Assembly (NCBI GenBank): GCA_004963905.1
Contig: SUGL01000039.1
Span: 1 to 55,278 of the forward strand
Source of the DNA: Mesorhizobium sp.
Lineage (GTDB): Bacteria; Pseudomonadota; Alphaproteobacteria; Rhizobiales; Rhizobiaceae
Length of the DNA stretch: 55,278 nt
Direction of reading: 5' to 3'
Below are positions 40,537 to 48,829 of the stretch, in pieces (the first letter of the stretch is position 1; each line of letters opens with the position of its first letter). The position numbers and the translations under genes were made by a program. The notes below the pieces were generated by a model. That model was not told the origin of the DNA. It made no database searches and worked only from the letters and a program-made list of their open reading frames with translations.

Positions 40537-40839
40537 GGTTCAACCTCCCTTTTGAAACTCATCGCTGATGTCTCGGCTGCGGCCTGGACGCCCTCCTCCT
40601 CAAGGGGCTTGCCCTAGGTCTGGCAACTTTAGAACGGCGCCTCTCCAGCCGCGACCAAGACACTAGACACAGATTTCGCGTTCGTAAATAGTCCGATTTG
40701 TCTGACATTTTCGTGAGAGCAAGGCAGCCCTCTTCCGGCGGCCAGCCGATCATCCGACACGCGCTCCTCCCACTTGCCGCTGCCGGCCGGGAGCCTTCCG
40801 GTCCGATCGCGGCGAGTTGACAGTAGAACGCTTACGGCT

Positions 40840-40861
40840 ATTAGTAAAGACTATTACTAAT
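40840..40861 (+). promoter_or_regulatory. LacI-type operator on a TTGACA promoter
   Basis: Perfect inverted repeat ATTAGTAA-N6-TTACTAAT. TTGACA lies at 40817-40822 with the -10-like TATTAG at 40839-40844 (16-base spacer), so the operator starts on the -10. This geometry fits repression. The plus-strand transcript would reach the LacI gene after about 300 bases. Confidence 0.6.
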
Positions 40862-41065
40862 GATATCAAAAGGGCGCCGGCCGTGGAGGAGGTCATCGGC
40901 GGATGCGCTCAGGCGAAGAGGGAGAGCGGCGGCGGAAAGTTCCGCCGCCAACGCGGGTATCGCGCGGAAAATAGCCGGGGTATCCAATGTCATGCGCCTG
41001 TTTTTCGTTGACAGGCGGCTTGGCTGGCGAAGAAGATATCGCGTCTGATAATAGTTATAAATGAT

Positions 41066-41086
41066 GCGCATTTCCAATAAATGCGC
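41066..41086 (+). promoter_or_regulatory. Second inverted repeat upstream of LacI gene
   Basis: GCGCATTT-CCAAT-AAATGCGC, perfect 8-base arms. It lies 68 bases upstream of the regulator ATG, just after an AT-rich GATAATAGTTATAAATG that may be a -10 region. A role as a second operator or as autoregulation site is inferred. Confidence 0.5.
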
Positions 41087-41153
41087 CGACATTGATCATC
41101 TTGCCGTTGCCGCAGGCCTCGCTAAAGGGCCGGCAGGGTTTGGGAAACGAACC

Positions 41154-42257
41154 ATGAGCGAACCGACGGAACTGCACGATCCTCCGGAGACGTCCAGGCG
41201 ACGCACCGCCAAGCCCAAGGGTCGCGTCACCATGACCGACATAGCAAGGGCCGCCGGCTGCTCGCAGGCGACGGTTTCCTTCGTGCTCAACAATTCGCCG
41301 GGCATCAGGCTGTCGCAGCAGACGCGCGAGCGTGTGATCGAGGCGGCGAGAGCGCTCGGCTACTCGCCGCCGGTCTTTTCGGCGCTCCGCCCGCCCGTCG
41401 CGCCCTTCGAGGGGCTGGACGGCGTCATCGGCTTCGCCGTCGATCAGCTCGCCACCAGCCCCGAGGCGGTGGTCGCCATCGAGGGCGCGCGCCAGGCTTC
41501 GTGGAATGCCGGCAATGTGCTCCTGGTGGCGCAGACCATGGGCGATGCGGTGATGGAGCCACGCGCCATACGGGCGCTCACCCGGCGCGGCATCTCGGCC
41601 CTAATCTACATGACCATCTTCACCCGCGAGATCACGGCGCCCGAGTTTCTCTACAGCCTCGACATCCCGGTCATCCTGCTCAACTGCTACACCGCCGACT
41701 ATGCCTTCCCGGCCGTGGTGCCCTCCGAAATCGCCGGCGGCCAGAGCTCTACCCGGCATCTGATCAGCCACGGCCACCGGCGCATCGCCACCATCACCGG
41801 CGAGCCCTGGATGCAGGCGGCGCAGGATAGGCTGAAAGGCTATCGCCGCGCTTTGGCCACCGCCGACATCCCTTTCGATCCGGAGCTGGTGGTCGAGGGC
41901 GACTGGTCGGCCAGCGCCGGCTATGCCGCGACAGTCAAGCTGCTTGCGCTCGAGGACCGCCCGACCGCCATCTTCTGCCAGAACGATCGCACGGCGATCG
42001 GTTGCTACGAAGCGCTGAAGGAAGCCGGCCTCCATATCCCGCAGGACATTTCGGTGGTCGGCTACGACGACGAGGAGATCGCCCGCCATCTCTTCCCGCC
42101 GCTGACGACGTCGATCCTGCCGCATCTGGCGATGGGGCAATGGGCGATCGAGCAGCTGGAGACGCCGCCGACGCCCGGCCACGGCCGCTATCCCATCACC
42201 AAGCTGGAATGCCCGCTGGTGGAAAGGGAGAGCGTGGGGAGTGTGAAGACAGGATGA
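41154..42257 (+). CDS. LacI-family transcriptional regulator
   Basis: A 367-residue repressor with a basic N-terminal extension before the HTH (RVTMTDIARAAGCSQATVSFVLNN, residues about 25-48). The ligand domain runs from GLDGVIGFAVDQLATSPEAV to DISVVGYDDEEIARHLFPPLTT. Start ATG 41154 (MSEPTEL) is chosen; the open frame to 41061 runs through the operator. It is divergent from the ribose-type importer, the likely target. Confidence 0.92.
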   Translation: MSEPTELHDPPETSRRRTAKPKGRVTMTDIARAAGCSQATVSFVLNNSPGIRLSQQTRERVIEAARALGYSPPVFSALRPPVAPFEGLDGVIGFAVDQLATSPEAVVAIEGARQASWNAGNVLLVAQTMGDAVMEPRAIRALTRRGISALIYMTIFTREITAPEFLYSLDIPVILLNCYTADYAFPAVVPSEIAGGQSSTRHLISHGHRRIATITGEPWMQAAQDRLKGYRRALATADIPFDPELVVEGDWSASAGYAATVKLLALEDRPTAIFCQNDRTAIGCYEALKEAGLHIPQDISVVGYDDEEIARHLFPPLTTSILPHLAMGQWAIEQLETPPTPGHGRYPITKLECPLVERESVGSVKTG

Positions 42258-42295
42258 GCGGTCCCAGTTTGCTGGCCGAAGCCATGTGTTTTGTA

Positions 42296-42323
42296 TTGAC
42301 ATTGTCGTGACAACAGCTAGATA
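42296..42323 (+). promoter_or_regulatory. Promoter and operator of the toxin-antitoxin pair
   Basis: TTGACA (42296-42301), a 16-base spacer, and TAGATA (42318-42323). The inverted repeat TTGTC-GT-GACAA (42302-42313) lies inside the spacer, a typical place for antitoxin autorepression. Confidence 0.6.
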
Positions 42324-42349
42324 TCCGATCCGGACCTGGAGGATTTTCG

Positions 42350-42655
42350 ATGGCGCAGTCCAGTCATGCGGGCCGCAATCGCGACGCGGCGCGCAAGGAT
42401 GATGTGATTCAGATCCGCGCTTCGGCGGGGATGAAGGCTATTCTCAGCCGCGCCGCGAGCTTGCGCGGGCAGAAACTGTCGGAATTCATGCTGGACAGCG
42501 CTCGCAAGCAGGCCGAGGAGACCATTCTCGACCAGCGCGCCTTCTTTCTCGATGCCAATGCGCATGAGAAATTTCTCGATCTGCTCGACACGCCCAACAA
42601 ACCGTCCGAGGAACTTCGCGCACGGATGACGCGCAAGCCCGCCTGGGAGCGGTGA
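42350..42655 (+). CDS. DUF1778 antitoxin (TacA type)
   Basis: A 101-residue DUF1778 protein. The RHH-like DNA-binding part is DDVIQIRASAGMKAILSRAASLRGQKLSEFMLDSARKQAEETI, followed by a C-terminal tail (RAFFLDANAHEKFLDLLDTP) that neutralises the toxin. TacA-like antitoxins pair with GNAT toxins. The stop overlaps the toxin start. ATG 42350 has GGAGGATTTTCG upstream. Confidence 0.9.
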   Translation: MAQSSHAGRNRDAARKDDVIQIRASAGMKAILSRAASLRGQKLSEFMLDSARKQAEETILDQRAFFLDANAHEKFLDLLDTPNKPSEELRARMTRKPAWER

Positions 42656-43182
42656 TGCCCGCTGGGCAATTGCAAGTCCGCCCTCCTGAACGGCTGACCG
42701 TCGGTCACGACGTTTCCGAATTTCGCAACGGCAAGCATCCATCCCTCGATGACTGGTTGCGCGATCGCGCCCTGGCCGGCGAGGGCTTGTCAGCCCGAAC
42801 CTATGTCGTCTTTGAAGCGGTCACGAAAGATCGCGTCGTCGGCTACTATGCGATCTCGACGGCGATGGAGGAGCGGGTTGCGCTGCCAAGCGCGCGGCTG
42901 CGGCGCGGCATGCCCGAGCAAATCCCTTTGCTGCTGATCGGCCGCCTGGCGGTCGATCAGGCGTTCCAGGGAATGGGCCTCGGGGGTGACCTGCTTTCGG
43001 ATGCGCTGCGGCGCTGTCGTGCTGTCTCGGACATTGCCGGGGTTCGCGCCGTGGTGGCGCATGCAATCGACGACGAAGCGATGGGGTTTTATCAACGGCA
43101 CGGCTTCATTGCGTCTCCGCTGGGCGAGCGGGTCATGCTGATGCCGATCGAGACGGTCGAGGCGTTGTTCTCGAAAACTTGA
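42655..43182 (+). CDS. GNAT toxin (TacT type)
   Basis: A 175-residue GNAT acetyltransferase. It has LTVGHDVSEFRNGKHPSLDDWLRDRAL at the N-terminus, then LLLIGRLAVDQAFQGMGLGGDLLSDALRR (acetyl-CoA loop) and FYQRHGFIASPL, the pattern of TacT/AtaT toxins that acetylate aminoacyl-tRNA. The start ATG 42655 overlaps the antitoxin stop (TGATG); a GTG at 42652 is an alternative. Coupled expression supports a type II toxin-antitoxin pair. Confidence 0.88.
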   Translation: MPAGQLQVRPPERLTVGHDVSEFRNGKHPSLDDWLRDRALAGEGLSARTYVVFEAVTKDRVVGYYAISTAMEERVALPSARLRRGMPEQIPLLLIGRLAVDQAFQGMGLGGDLLSDALRRCRAVSDIAGVRAVVAHAIDDEAMGFYQRHGFIASPLGERVMLMPIETVEALFSKT

Positions 43183-43222
43183 GGGCGATCGAGCGGCCGG
43201 AGACGCCGCCGACGCCCCGGCC

Positions 43223-43322
43223 TAAAGCGCGTCGCGTTGAAGCGGATCCAGGTGGCCACCCTTCAAAGTCTTTGTTTTCATGCATGTCGTTTTTGCAAAA
43301 CCGCTGCACACTTTTGCGCGCA
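43223..43322. repeat. Mosaic intergenic repeat after the toxin gene
   Basis: GCGCGTCGCGTTGAAGCGG followed by TTTGTTTTCATGCATGTCG, TTTTTGCAAAACCGCTGC and ACACTTTTGCGCGCAT. These blocks look like a third rhizobial intergenic repeat family. It fills the gap between the convergent toxin and flavoprotein genes and ends at the flavoprotein stop. Confidence 0.5.
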
Positions 43323-44726
43323 TCACCCGGCCAGCAGTGATGCCATTCGTTCCCGGTCGACAATGTTGGCATTCGGCGGCAAGGGGCGACCATCCAGTTC
43401 GGCCAGTTTTGCAGCGATATGCGGCCTGGCGATGACGTCTTGCGGCAGCGAAACGCACATGGCGATCTCGATCACGCCGCGAAACACGTCGGCGTCCTCG
43501 CTTGCGGCGGCGAGAAGCCCGGCCATGACCGGGTTCGGCGCAGGAACAGGGAGGCCAGCCGCCAGGGCGTTCATTTCCGCGATCCGGGCGCGGTCGGCGG
43601 CGATCTGGTTGCGATAGAACGGGCCGACCTGCCGTTCGGTCTCGGCATCGTATTCCCGCGAGAATTCAGCCGGGTCGTCGAGGTGCCGGCGAACGACATT
43701 CCGAAGCAGCTGCGCGTGCACAAGGCCGACGCTCAAGCCTCGTCCGGCGGACGGATTGGTGCACGCCCAGGCATCGCCCACAGCCGCGAATCCCGTGACG
43801 ACGGGCTGGCCGTCGACGACAAAACGCCGGTACCGGTCGAGAATGCCGGCCATCAGAAGGACGTGTGTGATCGGCTCGCCGTCGAGCCAATGGGCTTGCA
43901 TCGGGCATGCCTTGACGACGCGATGGAACGTCGCCGTGTCGCGCAGGGCGCGCATCGCCTTGTTGCTTGACGAGGCGAACAGGGTGACGGACCACGTGTC
44001 GTTGTCGCCGTCCAGCGTGAGGATCGAGAACAGCCCCATCGGGGTGAGCAGGCGGCCCATTCTGGACGGCCGCTGCTTGCCCGTGAAATAGCGCGTGAAA
44101 TACACGAAATTGCTGTCCTCGGCTTCCTCCCTCGGGCTACGGCCTCCCGCCGCGAGGATCCATTCGCAGGCAGGGCTCCGCCGCCCCATCGCGTCGATCA
44201 CCAGATCGGCGCGAATCTCTTCGCCGGATGTCGTGCGAACGCCCGCAATATGCGGCACGGCGGGAAGGGCCGAGGCGCCGGTGATCAGCTCGCGAACCCT
44301 GGTGCCTCGCCGGATCGTCACGTTGGGCGCTGTTTGCGCCAGCGCGGCCACGGCCCACTCTATGACCGGCCGCCGGCCGGTGACGAAGCGCATGGCTTCA
44401 TCACCCGGGCGCGGGGACCTGTCCGTCATTGTCGGGGGCAACGATCGGGGATCGAAGAAGTCCATCCAGACGCAGCCTGCGCGCAGCAACGTATCCGTCA
44501 GCCCCGGCAGCTCCGGATCGGCGACCATCCGAAAGCGCGAGCTGAGATTGTGGGGCTGCCTGAACTGGGCAACGCCGGGGCGCTCCCAGTCCCATCCTTC
44601 AATGGAGGTCGAGGGTTGACCTGCCGGGTCGGCCTCGAGGACAGTTACGTCATGGCCGTCGCGGCCAAGCATGGCCGCCGCGCACAACCCGATCACGCCT
44701 CCACCGCAAATCAGGATCTTGCTCAC
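43323..44726 (-). CDS. FAD-dependent oxidoreductase
   Basis: A 467-residue group A flavoprotein. The FAD-binding ILICGGGVIGLCAAAML is at the N-terminus, the DLVIDAMGRRSP segment (DG motif) is in the middle, and AAVGDAWACTNPSAGRGLSVGL (GD motif) binds the FAD ribityl phosphate. It resembles p-hydroxybenzoate-hydroxylase or halogenase-like monooxygenases, but the substrate is unknown. The start is GTG 44726 preceded by GGGGGAT; the frame stays open to 44867 without a better start. It is divergent from the methyltransferase. Confidence 0.85.
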   Translation of the reverse strand: MSKILICGGGVIGLCAAAMLGRDGHDVTVLEADPAGQPSTSIEGWDWERPGVAQFRQPHNLSSRFRMVADPELPGLTDTLLRAGCVWMDFFDPRSLPPTMTDRSPRPGDEAMRFVTGRRPVIEWAVAALAQTAPNVTIRRGTRVRELITGASALPAVPHIAGVRTTSGEEIRADLVIDAMGRRSPACEWILAAGGRSPREEAEDSNFVYFTRYFTGKQRPSRMGRLLTPMGLFSILTLDGDNDTWSVTLFASSSNKAMRALRDTATFHRVVKACPMQAHWLDGEPITHVLLMAGILDRYRRFVVDGQPVVTGFAAVGDAWACTNPSAGRGLSVGLVHAQLLRNVVRRHLDDPAEFSREYDAETERQVGPFYRNQIAADRARIAEMNALAAGLPVPAPNPVMAGLLAAASEDADVFRGVIEIAMCVSLPQDVIARPHIAAKLAELDGRPLPPNANIVDRERMASLLAG

Positions 44727-44913
44727 CCCATCCCCCTTGTTCGCGAGGGTTCGGCGCCATATTAGCTTTTGCGCAGGTTCCCGGCAACTTGCCGGCCGGC
44801 CAGCTCTGGCCTGTTCCAACCGTTTTGCCCGATCCCAGCGTGATCGGCTGCCATCGTCGCTTGGCATAGCTCCCTCGGAGGTCTAGCCTGAAGCCAGCCA
44901 AAGGGAGGGCGGG

Positions 44914-45714
44914 ATGACATCAAGCTTCACCGTTCATGCGGCGTCCGGCTATGAGCAGCTCATGGGGCGCTGGAGCCGGAGGCTCGCGCCGCTGTTCATC
45001 GACTTCGCGGGCTTGGCCAAAGGCGAAAAGATACTCGACGTCGGCTGCGGCACCGGCAGCCTGACCTTCGAACTGACGAAATCCGCCGATCTCGCCGAAA
45101 TCCGAGCAATCGACTTCTCGCCGGTCTTCGTCGCGGCGGCCAGGGAGAGGAACACCGATCCACGCGTCACCATCAGTCAAGCCGACGCCACTGCGCTGCC
45201 CTTCGCGGACGACACATTCGACCGCGCCCTTGCCCTGCTCGTGCTGCACTTCGTTCCGGAAGCCGGCAAGGCGGTGGCCGAGATGCGCCGCGTGGTGCGG
45301 CCGGGCGGCGTGGTCGCTGCCGTGGTCTGGGACCATCTCGGCGGCATGACGGGCATGCGCATGATGATCGACACGGTGGCGGCGCTCAGCGAGGCCGGGC
45401 GCCAGATGCGCACTCGCTATTGCTTCCAGCCGATGATGCAGCCCGGCGAGATGAAGCGGACCTTTGTCGAACAGGGCCTCACCGACGTCAGCGAGACCGA
45501 GCTGACGATCCGCATGGACTATGAGAATTTCGACGACTACTGGGCGCCGATCGGAGCCGGCGAGGGCCCACTGGGCAGATACATGACCACGCTCGACGGG
45601 GCGGAGCGGGCGCGCGTGGAAGCCGCCGTCCGCGATGCCTATGAGGCCGGCCGGCCGGATGGGGCGAGATCGTTCGCGAATATCGCGTGGGCCTGCAGGG
45701 GGATTGTGCCCTGA
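44914..45714 (+). CDS. SAM-dependent class I methyltransferase
   Basis: A 266-residue Rossmann methyltransferase. Motif I is ILDVGCGTGSL, motif II is an acidic IRAIDFSPVFV, and the post-motif is VRPGGVVAAVVWDHLGGM. It is of the Methyltransf_11/UbiE-like group; the substrate is unknown. It has GGGAGGGCGGGATG at the start. It is convergent with the HTH fragment, two bases apart. Confidence 0.9.
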   Translation: MTSSFTVHAASGYEQLMGRWSRRLAPLFIDFAGLAKGEKILDVGCGTGSLTFELTKSADLAEIRAIDFSPVFVAAARERNTDPRVTISQADATALPFADDTFDRALALLVLHFVPEAGKAVAEMRRVVRPGGVVAAVVWDHLGGMTGMRMMIDTVAALSEAGRQMRTRYCFQPMMQPGEMKRTFVEQGLTDVSETELTIRMDYENFDDYWAPIGAGEGPLGRYMTTLDGAERARVEAAVRDAYEAGRPDGARSFANIAWACRGIVP

Positions 45715-45716
45715 TT

Positions 45717-45983
45717 TCAGCGCGATCGCAGTTGTTGGCGCACCGCGTCGCGAAAACTGCGGAAGCTCGGGAATCCGAGAAGCGCAAGCAGCCTGATGAG
45801 TGTGGTGGTGGGAAGGCCGGTCGCCTCCGCCAAGCCGGCCGCCGTCATGAAGGCGGCATCGGCCCAGCGGCTGCGCAGGAAATCGCCGAGCGCTGGATGC
45901 TTGGCGACCAGCTTCGGTTCGCAGGCCAGCGCTGCAACCAGGCCAGGCGGCGGCGCCGGCCTTCCGCGTCGATCCGCCTGCAT
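45717..45983 (-). CDS. HTH-only RpiR-like fragment
   Basis: An 88-residue protein. The C-terminal half, MTAAGLAEATGLPTTTLIRL then LGFPSFRSFRDAVRQQLRS, aligns with the HTH of the RpiR regulator IolR in this window (AASAGVQPSTLIRFAQQLGF, then FTSLQQVFRERLRER). The reading frame stops just where the SIS domain should begin. The start ATG 45983 overlaps the isomerase stop by ATGA, so it is coupled to the operon. It may be a decayed regulator or a functional mini-regulator, an HTH without ligand domain. No frameshifted SIS remnant is seen downstream, where the methyltransferase gene converges. Confidence 0.55.
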   Translation of the reverse strand: MQADRRGRPAPPPGLVAALACEPKLVAKHPALGDFLRSRWADAAFMTAAGLAEATGLPTTTLIRLLALLGFPSFRSFRDAVRQQLRSR

Positions 45984-46921
45984 CAAGCCAGATTGATGGC
46001 GACGTTGCGCAGCAACGCCACCGATTTGCGCATGCCTTCCATCGGCGACAGCATCATGTCCTCATGCTCGATGGAGAGGACGTCATCGTAGCCGACCTGC
46101 TTCAGCGCGACGCAGAATTGCCGCCACCAGGTCTCGCCGTGACCATAGCCCAGCGTGATGTAGTTCCAGGCCCGATCGGCATAGTGGTTCGGCGGACGCG
46201 CATCGAGCACGCCGTCGACGGCCGCTGGTATAGGTTCGATGCGCGTATCCTTGGCATGCACATAGTAGATCGCCGAGCCGAGCTTGCGCACGGCGGCGAT
46301 TGGATCGGCGCCCATCCAGAGCGGGTGGCTCGGATCGTAGTTCGCGCCGATGGTTTCTCCGACGGCGTCGCGAAGCCTAAACAGCGTCTGGACGTTGTAG
46401 ACGGCCTGATGGCCGTGCAGCTCCAGGCACAATTTGCCTATGCCGAGATTGTTCGCGAAGCTGACGAGATCGCGCCAGTAGGGAATGATACACTCGTCCC
46501 ACTGGTAGCGCTGGATATCGGCGCATTCGGGCGGCCAGTCGGTGATGATCCAGTTGGGGTTGGCATCGCCCGGGCCGCCGGGCAAGCCGGACATCATCAC
46601 CACGCGATCGATCCCCATCAGGCTCGCCAGCCGGATCGTGTCCTCTGTCACCTGACGGTGCTTCTTGCCCTGCGGTCCCGGGTGCAGCGGGTTGCCCGAG
46701 CAGTTGAGGGCAGCGATCGTCAGCCCGTGGTCGCGGACCTTGGCGACGAATTCGGCGCGGGTGGCAGCACTGTCCAGCATGGCCGCGAGATCGATGTGCG
46801 GCGACGACGACCAGTTGCCGCAGGCGAACTCCAGCGTCTCCAGGCCGAGTTCGGCAGAGGCGTCGAGCATCTCGTCGAAGGAAAGGTTGCCCAGGCTGTC
46901 GGTGATCATGCCGATCTTCAT
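45983..46921 (-). CDS. Sugar phosphate isomerase/epimerase, TIM barrel
   Basis: A 312-residue xylose-isomerase-like (AP-endonuclease-2) barrel. Metal-binding segments are LEFACGN, LCLELHGHQAVYN, GANYDPSHPLWMG, IYYVHAKDTRI and VLSIEHED. It is coupled by short gaps to an IdhA paralogue upstream, so it probably isomerises or epimerises a keto-inositol or keto-sugar product. Its exact role is unknown. Confidence 0.88.
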   Translation of the reverse strand: MKIGMITDSLGNLSFDEMLDASAELGLETLEFACGNWSSSPHIDLAAMLDSAATRAEFVAKVRDHGLTIAALNCSGNPLHPGPQGKKHRQVTEDTIRLASLMGIDRVVMMSGLPGGPGDANPNWIITDWPPECADIQRYQWDECIIPYWRDLVSFANNLGIGKLCLELHGHQAVYNVQTLFRLRDAVGETIGANYDPSHPLWMGADPIAAVRKLGSAIYYVHAKDTRIEPIPAAVDGVLDARPPNHYADRAWNYITLGYGHGETWWRQFCVALKQVGYDDVLSIEHEDMMLSPMEGMRKSVALLRNVAINLA

Positions 46922-46951
46922 TTTCGGGACTCCCGAGTTGAGGCCATCCGC

Positions 46952-47944
46952 TCAGAGCTTCACAGGCTCGAACCTGCCGGATCTGGCGGAGGCAAGCGCC
47001 GCCTCGCAAAGGATCATGGCCTTGCGGCCGTCGCCGGCGGTGACGGCGGGCTTCCTGCCGGTTTCGACGCAGGTGATGAAGTGATCGATCTCGGCGGCGT
47101 AGGACTCGGCGTAGCGTTCGACGAAGAAGTAGTAGGGCTTGTCGCGCGATATGCCTTTGCCGCCGTACATCTCGACCGAAGTCGGCAGCCGGTTGCCGGC
47201 CTGCAGCATGCCCTCGGCGCCATGCACCTCGATGCGCTGGTCGTAGCCGTAGGCGGCCCTGACGCTGTTGTTGATGTGGCACTGGCGGCCGGACGCGGTG
47301 CGCAGGATAAACATCGCGGTGTCGTAATCGCCGAGCTTCCTGTATTGCGGCGCCACCAGCGAGGAGCCGGTTGCAAAAAGCTCGGCCGGCTCCTCGCCGA
47401 GCAGGTTCCGCGCCATGTCGAAGTCGTGGATGGTCATCTCGCGAAAGACGCCTCCGCCGCCTGCCAGCGCTTCCTCGGTTTCGGGTTCGGGGTCGCGGCT
47501 GGTGATGATGACCTGCTCGACGGCGCCGATCTCGCCTGCGGCAAGGCGCTCCTTCAGCGCCCGGAAGCTCGGATCGAAGCGGCGGTTGAAGCCGATCTGG
47601 AACGGCACGCCGGCTTTCTCGACCGCGGCAAGGCACTCGTCCGTACGCTTGAGGTCGAGATCGATCGGCTTCTCGCAGAAGATCGCCTTGCCATTGGCCG
47701 CCGCGGCCATGGCAAGCTCGGCATGCGTGCGCGTCGCCGAAGCGATGAACACCATCTTCACCGACGGATCGTTCATCACCGTCTCGGTGTCGACGATCTC
47801 GGCGCCGGTGGCGGCGGCGACCTTGGCGGCCGCCTCGCGATTGGGATCGACGATGTAGCGCAGCCGCACCCTTGGGTGACGTGCCAGATTGCCGGCGTGC
47901 ACGCGGCCGATCAGCCCCACTCCGAACAGACAAACATCCGTCAT
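46952..47944 (-). CDS. Gfo/Idh/MocA dehydrogenase, IdhA paralogue
   Basis: A 330-residue dehydrogenase sharing with IdhA (20283-21275) its length and all key motifs: GVGLIGRVHAGNL, CEKPIDLDLK, GFNRRFDPSF, GGGVFREMTIHDFDMARNLLG and RAAYGYDQRIEVHGAEG. It is thus an inositol-dehydrogenase-type enzyme, likely for another stereoisomer or derivative; MocA is the family member acting on scyllo-inosamine. It lies 66 bases after the CUT1 permease gene in the same operon. Confidence 0.88.
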   Translation of the reverse strand: MTDVCLFGVGLIGRVHAGNLARHPRVRLRYIVDPNREAAAKVAAATGAEIVDTETVMNDPSVKMVFIASATRTHAELAMAAAANGKAIFCEKPIDLDLKRTDECLAAVEKAGVPFQIGFNRRFDPSFRALKERLAAGEIGAVEQVIITSRDPEPETEEALAGGGGVFREMTIHDFDMARNLLGEEPAELFATGSSLVAPQYRKLGDYDTAMFILRTASGRQCHINNSVRAAYGYDQRIEVHGAEGMLQAGNRLPTSVEMYGGKGISRDKPYYFFVERYAESYAAEIDHFITCVETGRKPAVTAGDGRKAMILCEAALASARSGRFEPVKL

Positions 47945-48010
47945 GCGCTTCGACTTTCCTGTCGGGGCCGCCCTGTCGCGGGACGGCCAAGGTTCATGTT
48001 TCGCCGGCGC

Positions 48011-48829
48011 TCACTTGACGGCGCCCATGGTGAGGCCGCGCACCAGATGGCGCTGCACGAGGAGCGCGAAGAAGACGATGGGCAGCGCGCCGATGACGCC
48101 GGCCGCCGCCATCGAAGCCCAGTCGGTGTCGATGCGGCCGATCAGCGTCGCCGTGCCGCGCGGCATGGTCATCGCGCGCGGCGTCGCCGTTAGCGCCAGC
48201 GCGAACAGGAACTCGTTGAAGGTGACCAGCACGGCGAAGATCGCGGTCGCCGCGAGGCCGGGGGCGGCCAGCGGCAGCGTGATGCGGCGGAAGGCGCCGA
48301 AGCGCGAATCGCCGTCGACCATCGCGGCTTCCTCGAGATCGACGGGGATCTCGCGGAAGAAGCTCTCCATCATCCAGACGCAGAAGGTGACGTTGAAGGC
48401 GGTGTAGGTGGCGATCAGGCCGAGCCAGGTATCGAGCAGGCCGAGACTCAGCATCAAGAGATAGACCGGGATCAGGATGACAACCGGGGGAATGATGCGC
48501 AGCGTCAGAAGGAACAGGCCGATCTTGCGCTCCGTGGCGAAAGGCAGGCGGAACCTGACGATCGCATAGGCGCCCATGGCGCCTACCACCAGCGCGATGG
48601 CGACGGAGAAGAAGGTCACCACCAACGAGTTCGTCAGGTAGGAACCGAACTGCTTTTCGGTGAACAGCCGGACGTAGTTGTCGAGCGTCGGCACGTGCGG
48701 ATAGAGCGTGCCTTCCTGGGTGATCTCGCGGTTGGACTTGAGCGAGGTGGAGACCAGCCAGTAGATCGGCAAAAGCACGACGGCCAGAACGAAGACGGTG
48801 GTGAGGACGCGGGCCAGACGGGTGCTCAT
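48011..48829 (-). CDS. CUT1 ABC importer, inner-membrane permease 2
   Basis: A 272-residue MalG-type permease. About six membrane segments and the EAA-loop MVDGDSRFGAFRRITLPLAAPG are seen. The start ATG 48829 overlaps the first permease gene by four bases; the frame stays open upstream but is a shadow. Substrate by context is an inositol derivative. Confidence 0.92.
   Translation of the reverse strand: MSTRLARVLTTVFVLAVVLLPIYWLVSTSLKSNREITQEGTLYPHVPTLDNYVRLFTEKQFGSYLTNSLVVTFFSVAIALVVGAMGAYAIVRFRLPFATERKIGLFLLTLRIIPPVVILIPVYLLMLSLGLLDTWLGLIATYTAFNVTFCVWMMESFFREIPVDLEEAAMVDGDSRFGAFRRITLPLAAPGLAATAIFAVLVTFNEFLFALALTATPRAMTMPRGTATLIGRIDTDWASMAAAGVIGALPIVFFALLVQRHLVRGLTMGAVK

Larger units (their letters stand above)
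40537..41153. other. Long divergent control region, importer and LacI regulator
   Basis: 617 bases between the divergent binding-protein gene and the LacI gene, with no credible protein gene. It contains TTGACA (40817-40822) with a TATTAG -10 at 40839, the ATTAGTAA/TTACTAAT operator (40840-40861) and the GCGCATTT/AAATGCGC operator (41066-41086). A GC-rich 40870-41000 stretch between them has short shadow frames on both strands. Confidence 0.6.

Noticed and set aside
40841..41092. An 83-codon minus-strand ORF in the LacI/importer gap
   Set aside because: It overlaps both operators, has biased composition and no ribosome site or known domain.
46064..48193. A 709-codon plus-strand open frame
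   Set aside because: Antisense to the isomerase, IdhA paralogue and permease genes, which have clear family motifs.
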